Part shown: positions 1 through 9,381 of the stretch, one piece after another
Position numbering within the stretch: the stretch's first letter is position 1
Layout of the letters: each line of letters starts with the position of its first letter
Source of the DNA: Caballeronia sp. SBC1
GTDB taxonomy: Bacteria > Pseudomonadota > Gammaproteobacteria > Burkholderiales > Burkholderiaceae
Assembly: GCF_011493005.1 (NCBI RefSeq)
Contig: NZ_CP049159.1
Span: 310,001-374,000, forward strand
Direction of reading: 5' to 3'
Length of the DNA stretch: 64,000 nucleotides
The notes under the pieces: generated by a model
What the model saw: only the letters and a program-made list of their open reading frames with translations
The model's database searches: none
What the model was told of the DNA's origin: nothing
Translations under genes and position numbers: made by a program

Positions 1-415
1 TTCGGTTGATTGCTAAGCGCGTAGTCTGGAGCAATCGCCCGCGCGAGCATATTTGGACGCTGCGATTTGACGCAGGTAGCGACGTCCTGCCCGAAATAAC
101 TGTAGGGAAAACCATAGAACGCCCCTTCCTTCGCGGCGGTCATGCAGCTGGGTACCGGCTTGTTGCCGAGGTTGTCGCGTTCGTTGACTCGTTTCGCGCA
201 AAGGCTCTATCGTTTCCAAATAAGGCTAGCGGGCAGCCAGCGTACGTTTTTCCGATCCGGAAGGCACCGCTAACAGCAGACAAATAAAGACCGCAGCCCC
301 GGCTGCAGATGGCTGCGTAAAATCGCTGCGTCGGCACGCCTTTCGCCTCAGAATGCAATTCCATACGGGCAACAGACCCGAATTCGACGGGGATTAATCT
401 AAGTCGAGGGCACAC
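1..415. other. No supported gene
   Basis: Open frames exist here on both strands, but none has a convincing ribosome binding site or a recognisable motif. The only point of interest is the GAGGG just before position 416, which serves the broken small gene that follows. Confidence 0.5.
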
Positions 416-691
416 ATGTCTAACGTGGCAGTTACCTAGAGGATTCGTACTAATTCCGCTGGCGGCGTTTGACGAAGGATCCTACGCCGCAATGGCCATC
501 ATTGAGCAGCCGGACCGAAACAAAGAGCATCCGGGATACTTGAGCGTTTCTCAAATCCGGACGCGGCCTATCGCTACGCGGTCGAATGTGGGATGGCCGA
601 GATAGATCGACGTCAAGATAGCGAGGCCATGAGCAATCCAATTGGAAACCCGCAGGCGATCCTTGCTGGGTCGGTCACACTCAATCTGTAA
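416..691 (+). pseudogene. Frameshifted paralogue of the small conserved gene at 2697-2924
   Basis: Starts with ATG after a GAGGG ribosome binding site and reads MSNVAV. The frame then changes and continues LPRGFVLIPLAAFDEGSYAAMAIIEQ, changes again, and continues KQRASGILERFSNPDAAYRYAVECGMAEIDRR before TAA at 689. These three pieces align end to end with the intact 75-residue protein encoded at 2697-2924 (MPSVEV, then LIPLAAFDDGLYASM, RASGVLGHF and AVEYGMAEID). Two frameshifts therefore separate it from a working gene. The function of the family is unknown to me. The copies lie in opposite orientations about 2 kb apart. Confidence 0.75.
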
Positions 692-1409
692 GCGCAGCCG
701 CGCAAGCGATCGCGCCGACCGAATCTTGGGTAGGCATTGTGGTGGGTTCGTTTGTGCTCGTGTTCGCGGCGATTTTGTAGCTGGTCACTATCGTCGCGAA
801 CATCGTCGGCAGCGGCTATTCAGGAATCCGCTCCACACTTTCATTGGGTACGACAGTCACGAAGGTTGACGTCCGGAGTTGACGCCACGAAGAATCGAAT
901 AGGACCGAAGGACTGGTTGGGACCTTGAATCACCGATCCTGAAAAAATGTCTGAGCTTAACAAGCTCGAGAATTGAATGAGGCTTGAGTCAGCGGATTTC
1001 ATAGAGCCCGCAGCAAATGATTCTGCAATAAGGTCGAATGCAGTGGAGCTGCAGCCCATCATCTTCGTCAGAGCCTCTGAGGACCTGGCGCAAAGGGAGG
1101 CGTTCATGTAGACGTTTTTATTTCGTTCGGACTGCAAGAAAAGTTGTCACCGCCGGGGCTGGAAAGTCCGTCTATGGGTCGGAGACCGGTGACAAAATTA
1201 ATTTTGCGCTACGACAGCAGCGCGTTCAATTGAGATCAAGCGCGATGGGCTCGGCCCGCGTTCACTCTGCGCTAGGCCCATTGACGGAAGCGCACAGATG
1301 TACGCGCGTGTGCATCATGATCAACACACCAAACAGACACGGCAGAAGCCGATGTCCTCAGGCGGTTCGCCCACCAACGTTCCGCGGGCTAGGTCCGGAA
1401 CAGAACTGA
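692..1409. other. Gap without a supported gene
   Basis: Around 715-870 on the plus strand a hydrophobic stretch (SWVGIVVGSFVLVFAAIL, a stop, then LVTIVANIVGSG) looks like a decayed small membrane protein, but it has no intact start or frame. Nothing else here is supported. Confidence 0.4.
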
Positions 1410-2294
1410 TCAGTTGAGCATGCAAGGCCGGACAATACCCGTCTCGCCAGGCCGAAGGCGCAGCAGAGAGCCAGCAAGCGGCTCGCTCTGCCGCTGCTCC
1501 AACGTGAGCTTGTCTGTGGAACTTGTCACGTACAGCACGTCGAGTGCCCCGCCTGCGAATGCGCACATAGTCGGTTGGCTCACCGGCAGCGCAATGTCCC
1601 GATCGACCACGCCCGTTGCCGTGTAACGCCGCAAACGGCTCCCGCCGTGCAATGCACACCAATACCCGCCCTGGCTGTCGACGGCCGCGCCATCAGGGAG
1701 GCCAAGCATCGCCGGGATGCGAACGAAGAGATCGCGGGCACCCAGCCGCCCCTTTACCGGGTCGAACGGGAAGGCGAATACCTCTTTCGTTTGGCTATGC
1801 GCCAGATAAAACAAGTGACCGTCCGGGCTCCACGCCATACCGTTGTGCAGTTCGGAAATATCCGCTTCGGGACGCAGGCCACCGGCCAGAGTGAAGCTAT
1901 GCAGGGAAGATTTTTGGGATGGAGCGGCGTGATCCAGCGGGTCAAACATGACGCCTATCCAGAAGCGGCCGGTACTGTCGCAGGCACCCTCGTTGAAGCG
2001 GAACAAAGCCGGATCAAAGGGCGGCAGCGTGAGCCGCGTGAGCGATCCGGATGCAAAATCGAGTCGGTAGATTCCCTGCCGGAGCGCGACTACGGCGCCT
2101 GGCGGGTCGCTAACGAGGGCAAAAGCGCCGATATCGCTCGGCATAGGCCAAGTCCGCTGGTTTCCGGTTGCCGGATCATAGCGATAAAGCGCGGGCTTCT
2201 TCACATCGATCCAATAAAGCGCTTCCTCCGCGGAGGACCAGGTTGGCGATTCCCCAATGGTCGCACCTGCATTCAGGACTACTTCGATCTCCAT
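1410..2294 (-). CDS. SMP-30/gluconolactonase/LRE-family hydrolase
   Basis: A 294-residue six-bladed beta-propeller of the SMP-30/gluconolactonase family, which hydrolyses sugar lactones to aldonic acids using a divalent metal. Visible signatures are the N-terminal GESPTW (metal-ligand Glu), FNEGACDSTGRFWIG (Asn and Asp ligands) in the middle, and GLPDGAAVDSQGGYWCA (catalytic Asp) near residue 200. The start MEIEVVLNAG is chosen because CCAGGAG lies 6-7 bases upstream; a longer frame begins at 2333 but adds non-family residues. It stands alone, 2.6 kb from the oxidase cluster. A role in lactone hydrolysis after sugar oxidation fits the GMC dehydrogenase and enolase-family dehydratase further along. 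The exact substrate cannot be read from sequence. Confidence 0.88.
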   Translation of the reverse strand: MEIEVVLNAGATIGESPTWSSAEEALYWIDVKKPALYRYDPATGNQRTWPMPSDIGAFALVSDPPGAVVALRQGIYRLDFASGSLTRLTLPPFDPALFRFNEGACDSTGRFWIGVMFDPLDHAAPSQKSSLHSFTLAGGLRPEADISELHNGMAWSPDGHLFYLAHSQTKEVFAFPFDPVKGRLGARDLFVRIPAMLGLPDGAAVDSQGGYWCALHGGSRLRRYTATGVVDRDIALPVSQPTMCAFAGGALDVLYVTSSTDKLTLEQRQSEPLAGSLLRLRPGETGIVRPCMLN

Positions 2295-2696
2295 TGAGCG
2301 CTCCTGGCAAGAGTTTGATTCGCGTAAGCACATGCAAACTTTTTTGTGGCCCCGATGCTGCCTTTAACGCGGGGAAGTCCCATGCGTATCACGTTATAGA
2401 TTTCGAATCCTGAACGAGCACTCCAGTGCTCCCATCCCCGTTCGGTTGCATCTGTCGGCGTTTCCCGCAATGAGCATGAAGGTCAGCGACTTCGGTTAAC
2501 AGCAGTTTGGGGGCCGCTCTAATCGACCATTGGGCCATTGCGCCCTCGCAACGATCTTGTAACTCACAACACTAGCCCCGGATCGGTAAGCCGACTCATC
2601 GAGATGATTGATCGGTATCGTCATGTCGGCTGCGGCTGCGGCTGCGGCTTCGTGCTTATCGCGATACGCGCGGATCTGACCGTGGCCATATTGCCT
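2295..2696. other. Intergenic gap
   Basis: No gene is supported. A four-unit GGCTGC hexamer run lies near 2629-2652; no function is evident. Confidence 0.4.
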
Positions 2697-2924
2697 TCAG
2701 ACCATTTCCGGGTATGGAAGGCATCGGTGATCTATTTCCGCCATCCCGTATTCCACGGCGAACTTACACGCCGCGTCTGAGTTGATGAAGTGGCCCAGCA
2801 CGCCGGACGCGCGTTGTACGCCGTCGGATTTTCCGACGATGAGCATCGACGCGTACAAACCATCATCGAACGCGGCGAGCGGGATAAGAATTGAGCCCTT
2901 ATATAAAACTTCGACAGATGGCAT
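2697..2924 (-). CDS. Small conserved protein of unknown function
   Basis: A 75-residue soluble protein starting MPSVEVLYKGSILIPLAAFDDGLYASM and ending CLPYPEMV. The start is fixed by GCGAGG eight bases before ATG; the longer open frame to 3176 has no comparable site. A frameshifted paralogue at 416-691 keeps the same core (LIPLAAFD, RASG, DAA, AVE-GMAEID), so the family has been under selection and the reading frame is real. There is no membrane segment, cysteine cluster or known domain that I recognise. Small lone genes of this kind are common in Burkholderia as stress- or envelope-related accessory proteins, but that is only a guess. Confidence 0.65.
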   Translation of the reverse strand: MPSVEVLYKGSILIPLAAFDDGLYASMLIVGKSDGVQRASGVLGHFINSDAACKFAVEYGMAEIDHRCLPYPEMV

Positions 2925-4079
2925 ATCAGTCACCTCGCAATTATTGTGGTCGCGTGAACGCTCGTCAACAACACGGACATGTCGACAGTCGGCGGCGTCT
3001 AGCGATTGTCTGCACTCAGGCCGGAAAAAGCTTTTAGGAATTGCCCCTAGGTGAGAAGTTCGAAACCGGAATTTCATTGCCAACGAACCTGCCGGGGCGG
3101 CCGCAGACCCAGCCATGAGAGCCGACTTCTTGCGTCCACTATTAAACCCGGTAAGTGTCTTCGGCCAACTCCTCATAGTGATTCGGAAGCTGCAAGTTAG
3201 TAACTCGTGTTGGCTTGCGATACAGCATTTTCCACGGTCGTGCCCCCAAGATTCATCGATCGACCTCGACTTGCTCGACCAGTCCTAAGCGAAGCGCCAC
3301 TTTTTTCTCCATGCTCGAAAAGTTGAAACGAGACACTAACCCTACCGTGTATCAGCACTCGTTTCGCGGCTATCGAAGCGACACGAACGTACCTGCCGTT
3401 CCGTGTGTGTGCGATCAAATGCACGGAAGCGGAGACTTCAGCAACCAGAATGTCTTGCAATTATGCTATTTATATCACACCGTGCTATAAAATAGTACTG
3501 ATGTCGTTGATGTCAGTGCTGTGAAACCCAATGACAGACGTTGCAGGTGTGGGGGAGGCAAGTTTTATATGAAGATCACCTTCGATTGACTTACTGAGGG
3601 GTACCTTTGCAATGCTCGAGGTCGTTTGAATTGGCAATTGCGTCAGTCGGCTACACATTGAGTAGTGCCACCCCGAAGTGGATCAGCGGTTCTAGTGGTG
3701 CCGTACGCTAGCACATTGCCGATGAAGGCTGCGTCGCCGCCACATGCCGCAGCAATTGATCTACAGTTGTGCTCATAGCATCATCTAAAGAAGTGGTGTC
3801 GATCAAGACACATTCCACGGTCCGCGCATCAATGGTATGGATACCCTCGCCGTTCGACGGGTGTCTATTTGGCCACGCGCGCCGTTTGCAGAACGTGTGT
3901 CGTCCTCCAGTCTTCTTTGCCCCTGTTCGACGCTGTGACGAGAGAGCTGCTCCGGTCATTTCGCAATGAGAACGCGGACGTCCTGCGAGGACAGTACAAC
4001 CGCCGCGGACGGCAGGCGGACGCAGGGCGCAAAGAATCGCGCCGCGCCAAAATTCACAATTTGTCAGAGGAACCGATCT
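2925..4079. other. Long gap with one palindromic site
   Basis: No convincing gene. At 3471-3490 lies TATATCACACCGTGCTATAA, one of the recurrent TCAC-N3-GTGA-like palindromes in this window. The rest shows only short overlapping frames on both strands. Confidence 0.45.
3471..3490. promoter_or_regulatory. TCAC-N3-GTG(A) palindrome, copy 1
   Basis: TATATCACACCGTGCTATAA is an AT-flanked inverted repeat with a TCAC/GTG core. The same pattern recurs before the flavohemoglobin gene, the DUF1840 gene and the chemoreceptor relic. The regulator is unknown. The nearest downstream gene on the minus strand starts 550 bases away. Confidence 0.35.
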
Positions 4080-4304
4080 ATGGAAAATTCAACCGTTGAA
4101 GACCGCATTCGGAAGCTCGCTTATGAGCTCTGGCAGGAAGATGGGGAAATGGAAGGATGCGCCGATGAATATTGGCGCCAAGCCCGGAAGTTCGTTGAAG
4201 CGGAGACAGCGAGTGACGGTGTCGAAAAGAGTTGTGTATCGGAAGAGTCGGATCCACATGGGCCGCAAAACATGCTCAATTTGGATAGTTCGCAACATTG
4301 TTGA
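4080..4304 (+). CDS. DUF2934 domain protein
   Basis: A 74-residue protein, MENSTVEDRIRKLAYELWQEDG followed by EGCADEYWRQARKFVEAE. The pattern RIR-LAY-LW-EDG...ADEYW-AR is the DUF2934 signature, found in many small proteobacterial proteins of unknown role. The start is set by AGAGGA about nine bases upstream; the open frame reaches back to 3966 but those residues are unlike the family. The C-terminal third (SCVSEESDPHGPQN) is polar and probably disordered. The gene is isolated, with no operon partner. Confidence 0.75.
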   Translation: MENSTVEDRIRKLAYELWQEDGEMEGCADEYWRQARKFVEAETASDGVEKSCVSEESDPHGPQNMLNLDSSQHC

Positions 4305-4875
4305 GTTGAGGCAATGCACATCGTCGCTTTGTTGCTTGGCAACCTCCGCTCAAGGGTCAAAAATGGTCGAATTTCGTTTCCAGCCGCTGGAACCGAGACT
4401 CCGTGCTCTGCGACTTTCGTCGCGTTCAACTGCGTTGTGGTGCCGAGTCGCGCCGCGTAGGCCCGCAGCAAATGGTTCGGGGTGCTTCGCTGACAACTCA
4501 TCGCGGTGACACTAAAGTCGAAGCACGGTCAATGTTCTTCTCATCCCAGCGAGGAATGTCAGCGTTACGCCTGTTACACGGCGAAATGACGCTCTTGTTG
4601 GAGGCGCTTTGGAGGTTCTCACTGAAACGAATACGACGCGTGCAACTTCGCGTAAATGTCGCGCGCCAGTGCGCGCCGAAAACTACAAATATGGCTGTGC
4701 TTCGCGCATAGATCGCGGTTTCATGGCGGTTGCGCACGCACGGGACCAGGCGGAGCCCGGCTGTGTCGTCCACCGTTCGAGCGCATTGCTGCGCATGTCC
4801 GTCACCGCTTGACGTTGATCGGCCGATGTGCAGTCCGTAAGTCTTCCAAATGGTATGGCTGCAATAAACATTGGC
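4305..4875. other. Intergenic gap downstream of the cytochrome gene
   Basis: No gene is supported on either strand; short overlapping frames only. Confidence 0.4.
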
Positions 4876-6213
4876 TCATTTATGAATCTCCTCGCGTAAA
4901 GACATCACTTGACGCGTCGTCACCGGGGCGGCATTGTTGCCCCACGTGCTGCGAACAAATGTCAGCACTTGCGCCATCTCTTCGCTAGTCAACTTGGTCG
5001 CGAACGCCGGCATTTTCTCGCGCTTCGGACCGCCATTCGTGTCCGGACTGCTGCCGCCTTCGACCAGTAGGCGCATTAGTGAAGTCGGGTCAGATGCGAG
5101 GACCGTCGGATTACCCGCCAGCTTTGGATACCTCAGGGGCTTACCGCTCCCGTCGGTTTGATGGCATTTGGCACAGAAGGATAAGAAAATGCCGGCGCCC
5201 GGGCGCTGCACGGCACCCGTGCGCATGGCTTCCACGCCCTGTTGAGCGCCTCGCGAGTTGGGCTCGTAGGCGCCGGAGCGCTGTTGGGCCGGCAGGCTCT
5301 TCAGGTAACGCGCAATTGCGTTCAGGTCGTCGTCGCTCATGTATTGCGTGCTGTCCTCGACCACTTGCACCATGCTGCCGAAGGTCACCAAGCCTCCGCC
5401 GTGACCTCCTCTCAGAAATGAAGCAATGTCCTCGGCCGAAACGCGGCCCAGTCCGGAGCCCGGATCGGCCGTGAGATTCGGCGCAAACCAATGGTCGTTC
5501 GCACCACCGGTGAGATAAGCTCCAGAGCTGTCAGTGTAGGCCCGCTCTTCGTAGGCGGGCCCACGCGGTGTATGGCACGCGCCGCAGTGCCCAACTGATT
5601 GCACCAAGTAAGCGCCTCGATTCCACTGCGCATCGCGGCCATTGCGCGGCTCGTACACACCGTTCGGCGCGAAGGCAAGATTCCAGAACACCAGTACCCA
5701 GCGCTGATTGAACGGAAATGGCAGTCTGGTGGCAGGCGGCTGCGTGTGAGCAGGCTCTACCCCCTGCATGAAATAGGCGTAGAGCGAACGCATGTCCTCG
5801 TCGGTTATCTTTGAATACGAGGGGTATGGCATGGCCGGATACAAATGCTTTCCGCCGCGCGCGACGCCCTCGCGTAACGTACGTGCAAAGTCTTCGTAGC
5901 TGTAGCTGCCAATGCCGTATTCCTTGTCCGGCGTGATGTTGCTACTGACGATCGTCCCGAAAGGCGACGCCAGCCCCAAACCGCCCGCAAACGGAACACC
6001 GCCCTTTGGCGCCGTATGGCATCCAGCGCAGTCTGCCGTCTTCGCGAGGTACTCGCCGCGCGCAACCAACGCGGCGTCATCGGCAGGCGCAACCTGAGGA
6101 CTGCTTTCTGCGCGTTGGCCGTGCGCGGTCTCGGCGACACCGACGGCTGCGGTAACGCCAAGCGCCAGCAACAACATGACGACCCCTCGAAATCGAGCCA
6201 TAGGATTCACCAT
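4876..6213 (-). CDS. Triheme c-type cytochrome (dehydrogenase electron-transfer subunit)
   Basis: About 445 residues with an N-terminal signal sequence (hydrophobic GVVMLLLALGVTAAVGVAETA) and three CXXCH heme-binding motifs: CAGCH near residue 60, CGACH near 210 and CAKCH near 350. This three-domain layout is that of the membrane-bound cytochrome c subunits of alcohol, gluconate and FAD-glucose dehydrogenases, which pass electrons from a periplasmic dehydrogenase to quinone or an oxidase. It overlaps the end of the preceding membrane-protein gene. ATG at 6213 is preferred, with GTG at 6222 and ATG at 6201 as alternatives; no strong ribosome binding site separates them. It is the last gene of the oxidase cluster and may serve the GMC/subunit-3 dehydrogenase encoded at 12.8-15 kb. 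Confidence 0.88.
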   Translation of the reverse strand: MVNPMARFRGVVMLLLALGVTAAVGVAETAHGQRAESSPQVAPADDAALVARGEYLAKTADCAGCHTAPKGGVPFAGGLGLASPFGTIVSSNITPDKEYGIGSYSYEDFARTLREGVARGGKHLYPAMPYPSYSKITDEDMRSLYAYFMQGVEPAHTQPPATRLPFPFNQRWVLVFWNLAFAPNGVYEPRNGRDAQWNRGAYLVQSVGHCGACHTPRGPAYEERAYTDSSGAYLTGGANDHWFAPNLTADPGSGLGRVSAEDIASFLRGGHGGGLVTFGSMVQVVEDSTQYMSDDDLNAIARYLKSLPAQQRSGAYEPNSRGAQQGVEAMRTGAVQRPGAGIFLSFCAKCHQTDGSGKPLRYPKLAGNPTVLASDPTSLMRLLVEGGSSPDTNGGPKREKMPAFATKLTSEEMAQVLTFVRSTWGNNAAPVTTRQVMSLREEIHK

Positions 6214-6734
6214 TTTGCGCACGGCGACACGACGAAAGCGGCCATCGCTGTCAGCAGTAATCCCAGCATGAAAACCGAACTGCCGAGCACCCCAACGAGA
6301 GCGAGAAAGCGGGTTCGCCCCTCGCCTGAATCGAGCAAGCCTTGTGCTAGGCCCCCAGAACCCACGACCCGTTCTCGTCTAGTCGCGCGCCAACTCACCC
6401 AAGCGGCTGCGATGCCCGCGCTACTAACGACGAAGCACACGCCACTGACCACGGCAATCAGATGCAACAGGGAACCAAGCGCCGGTTCCGATAGAGGGTG
6501 TCTCATCGGAAAACATGCTTGCGAGGCGAGCGCTTCACACGTACAGATTTGAACGATCCATGCAAGGGGCGCGGCGACCAAACCTGCGAGGAGATATAGC
6601 GGACGGGCACGGCCGCGGTGCGGTGCCGGATGACTACCCCGCTCTTCCCGCGTCCCGCCGTTGCGAGGCGACTTTGCTGGACCTGGCGTTGCTGGTCCAG
6701 GCGGTGGGACAACGGATTGCGCTAACACGTTCAT
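6207..6734 (-). CDS. Small membrane protein of the oxidase cluster
   Basis: 175 residues. A Pro/Gly/Arg-rich N-terminus is followed by about four hydrophobic segments (LYLLAGLVAAPLAWIVQI, LLHLIAVVSGVCFVVSSAGIAAAWV, FLALVGVLGSSVFMLGLLLTAMAAFVV). No family was recognised, but its place directly after subunit III and overlapping the cytochrome c gene suggests an accessory oxidase subunit, like the fourth gene of coxMNOP-type operons. The AGGAG site sits only one or two bases from ATG 6734 but seven from GTG 6728, so GTG may be the real start. Confidence 0.7.
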   Translation of the reverse strand: MNVLAQSVVPPPGPATPGPAKSPRNGGTREERGSHPAPHRGRARPLYLLAGLVAAPLAWIVQICTCEALASQACFPMRHPLSEPALGSLLHLIAVVSGVCFVVSSAGIAAAWVSWRATRRERVVGSGGLAQGLLDSGEGRTRFLALVGVLGSSVFMLGLLLTAMAAFVVSPCAKW

Positions 6735-6738
6735 TCTC

Positions 6739-7362
6739 CTAAAGCACGTAGGGCGACAGGTAGAGCATCGTAAAGATGAACAACCACACGATATCCACGA
6801 AGTGCCAATACAGACCTCCGATCGCGAGGGCAGCGCATCGCTTGTCGTCGAAATATCCGAGAGCGGTCCAAGTTAGCAACAGCAATAGAATAACGATCCC
6901 CACGAGCACATGTAGCAGGTGAAACCCAGTGATAGTGAAATACAGCGAGCCATATAAATTTGTCGTCGGCCCGTAGGGATGGTTGTGCCACTCTTTGAGC
7001 TGGATGCCGACAAAGGCAATCCCCAGCACGATGCCGACCGCCATCGAGGCCACCCCTAGGCGCAGCCGTTTGCGCCGAACGCATCGCTCGCAGAACCACA
7101 CAAACACGCTGCTGGACAGCAAAACCAGTGTGTTTGCGCCACCGAGCCCAAGCTTGGGCAACCCTTCTGGCGGCCAGTGTTGCGCAGTTTGCGAGGAAAG
7201 GTACAGATAGGAGAAGATCAGATAGCCAAACAGCGCGGCCTCAGTAGCGATCATCGTCCACACTCCCCACCAGCCGCTGGAGCGCTTGCCTGCGCTGCCA
7301 ATCGGCAGCGCACGGTTCGTGTCGAATACGTCGGATGCATCAGCCAATTGCACCTCCTGCAT
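6739..7362 (-). CDS. Heme-copper oxidase subunit III
   Basis: 207 residues with five predicted transmembrane segments, typical of short subunit III proteins: GVWTMIATEAALFGYLIFSYLYL, then NTLVLLSSSVFVWFCERCVRR, GVASMAVGIVLGIAFVGIQ, YFTITGFHLLHVLVGIVILLLLL and HFVDIVWLFIFTMLYL. The signatures TEA-LFG, GFH--HV and HFVD-VW are diagnostic for the family. It overlaps the end of the subunit I gene by about 23 bases and so is probably translated together with it. It stabilises the catalytic subunit in the cytoplasmic membrane. Confidence 0.92.
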   Translation of the reverse strand: MQEVQLADASDVFDTNRALPIGSAGKRSSGWWGVWTMIATEAALFGYLIFSYLYLSSQTAQHWPPEGLPKLGLGGANTLVLLSSSVFVWFCERCVRRKRLRLGVASMAVGIVLGIAFVGIQLKEWHNHPYGPTTNLYGSLYFTITGFHLLHVLVGIVILLLLLTWTALGYFDDKRCAALAIGGLYWHFVDIVWLFIFTMLYLSPYVL

Positions 7363-9361
7363 CGTGTACCGGGTTCGGCTCGCGTTGGATGAGCGCCCGC
7401 TCGGGCCATAGCCAGGCGATTAGCGAGGCTGCGCTCGCAGCGAGCATGGCCGCGGTGAACCACCATGCGTGCAAGACCATGCCTGCAAACACAAGGGAAG
7501 AAAACACACCTAGTAAAAACGGTGCATACGAGTCGCCGGGCATTTTAAGAATGATGTCGGGCTCGCCGTCGAGGGCCGTCGTGCCGAGTGCCTCGCGTCC
7601 ATGGTCAAGAATGTAGCCCTCGTCCAGGACGGACCCAATGCGCTCCCCTCGTTCCTTGGGAAGCCGGTCCTCCCATAGCGGGTGACGGCTCCCGACAAAC
7701 GGGATCGTCGCGAAGTTATAAGGCGGCGGCGGCGACGAAATCGACCACTCCAGCGTGGGCGCGTCCCATGGATTGTCGCCAGCGACTGGCCCTCGCTTGT
7801 AGCTCCACACCAGGTCGATTAAAAAGATCAGCACACCGAGCGCAAACAGGAAAGAACCCAGCGAAGTGATGAGATTGACGGTGTTCCAACCCATATCGGC
7901 GGGATAGGTATAAATGCGCCGCGGCATGCCGAGCAGCCCTGCGATATGCATCGGGAAGAAGGCTACGTTGAATCCGATAAACATAACGACAAAGCCGATC
8001 TTGCCAATTCGCTCGCTCATCATGCGACCGGTGAACTTGGGAAACCAATAGTAGATGCCCCCGATGACTGGGAAAACATTGATCCCCAGCAGGACGTAGT
8101 GCAAATGTGCAACCACGAAGTACGTATCGGTGAGTTGCCAGTCGAGCGGCACGGCCGCAGTCATAACGCCTGACACCCCGCCGATCACGAACAGCAGCAC
8201 AAAACCAGCGAAGTAGAAGAACGGCACTTTGAACACCGGCCTGCCCGTATAGATCGTTGCAATCCACGCGAAGGTGGCGACCGCGCTTGGGATCGAGATC
8301 ACCATGCTGGCCGAGCCGAAAAACGCCAGCGCAAGCGCTGGAATACCGGTGGCAAACATGTGATGGATCCATACGATAAAGCCCACGACCATGGTACCGA
8401 CTGTCGCCAGCGCAACCGGGGTATAGCCAACAAGGGGCCGCCGACAGAAGACGGGCAACGCGTCGGAGACGATGCCCATCGCCGGCAACACAACTGCATA
8501 AACCCACGGGTGCGCGAACATCCAGAACATGTGCTGCCAAAGGAGCGGCCGGCCACCATTCAAGACATCGAAGAAATGCGTGCCGAACTGGCGGTCGAGC
8601 CACAACATCAAGAAGGCGAGGCTAACCGATGGGACGGCCAGCAAGTTGCCGCCGGACGCCGTAAGCGTGCCCCACACCAGCACGGGCATCCGGTTGAGCG
8701 ACATGCCGGGCGCACGCATTCGCACGAGCGTAGCGACAAAGTTGACCGAGCCCACCGTGGTCGATATGCCCAGCAAAACCATCCCGAGTGCGTAAATGTC
8801 GATATTCGGGCCAGTGTTGTATTCAAGACCCGAGAGAGGCACGTAGTTGAACCAGCCAGCGTTCGGCGCTTGCCCAAAAGGGAAACTTGAATACAGAAAA
8901 ATCCCGGCGAACAGAAACACCCAGTACGACAGCGCATTGAGGCGCGGAAACGCCATGTCGCGCGCACCCAGCACGAGCGGCCATAAATAATTGGAAAATC
9001 CCGAAAGTACGGGTAACGCGTAGAGGAAAATCATCGTCACGCCGTGCATTGTGAAGAGCTGGTTGTATTGCTCGGGCGACAGCAACGTGGCGTTCGGACG
9101 GGCAAGCTGCAGGCGCATGATTAGCGCTTCTATGCCGCCCATCAACAAAAAGACAAACGCCGTAATGATGTAGCGAAGGCCGATGGTCTTGTGGTCCACC
9201 GTCGAAAGCCAGCCCCGCCAGCCGGGTTTGGCTTCCCATATCTCCTGGAGCCGCAGTTGCGTCGGGCTGCCGTGGGCTACCCGGCCAATCTCGGGCACGC
9301 GTGAAAGTGCCGCTGTGCTTGGCGAGTTCGCCTCGCGATCGGGCTTAACGGGTGCGTTCAT
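7340..9361 (-). CDS. Heme-copper oxidase subunit I, caa3-like and proton-channel divergent
   Basis: 673 residues, longer than usual because of a C-terminal hydrophilic linker and two extra membrane segments. The catalytic site is intact: heme a ligand region TMHGVTMIF, CuB ligands in HPWVY and IVWIHHMF, and the heme pair in VVAHLHYV. It therefore reduces oxygen to water. The oddities are that the usual HPEVY is HPWVY (E-channel glutamate lost) and the K-channel segment reads SIPSAVATFAW where A-type enzymes have PTGIKVF (lysine lost). The D-channel aspartate in GARDMAFPR is kept. This resembles alternative oxidases of the Bradyrhizobium coxMNOP type; that comparison is from memory. Its proton-pumping ability is doubtful. 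Confidence 0.93.
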   Translation of the reverse strand: MNAPVKPDREANSPSTAALSRVPEIGRVAHGSPTQLRLQEIWEAKPGWRGWLSTVDHKTIGLRYIITAFVFLLMGGIEALIMRLQLARPNATLLSPEQYNQLFTMHGVTMIFLYALPVLSGFSNYLWPLVLGARDMAFPRLNALSYWVFLFAGIFLYSSFPFGQAPNAGWFNYVPLSGLEYNTGPNIDIYALGMVLLGISTTVGSVNFVATLVRMRAPGMSLNRMPVLVWGTLTASGGNLLAVPSVSLAFLMLWLDRQFGTHFFDVLNGGRPLLWQHMFWMFAHPWVYAVVLPAMGIVSDALPVFCRRPLVGYTPVALATVGTMVVGFIVWIHHMFATGIPALALAFFGSASMVISIPSAVATFAWIATIYTGRPVFKVPFFYFAGFVLLFVIGGVSGVMTAAVPLDWQLTDTYFVVAHLHYVLLGINVFPVIGGIYYWFPKFTGRMMSERIGKIGFVVMFIGFNVAFFPMHIAGLLGMPRRIYTYPADMGWNTVNLITSLGSFLFALGVLIFLIDLVWSYKRGPVAGDNPWDAPTLEWSISSPPPPYNFATIPFVGSRHPLWEDRLPKERGERIGSVLDEGYILDHGREALGTTALDGEPDIILKMPGDSYAPFLLGVFSSLVFAGMVLHAWWFTAAMLAASAASLIAWLWPERALIQREPNPVHDAGGAIG

Positions 9362-9381
9362 AGCTTCGCGGTGCTCGTTTA

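Noticed and set aside
2629..2652. GGCTGC hexamer run as a phase-variable tract
   Set aside because: A multiple of three and not inside a supported gene.
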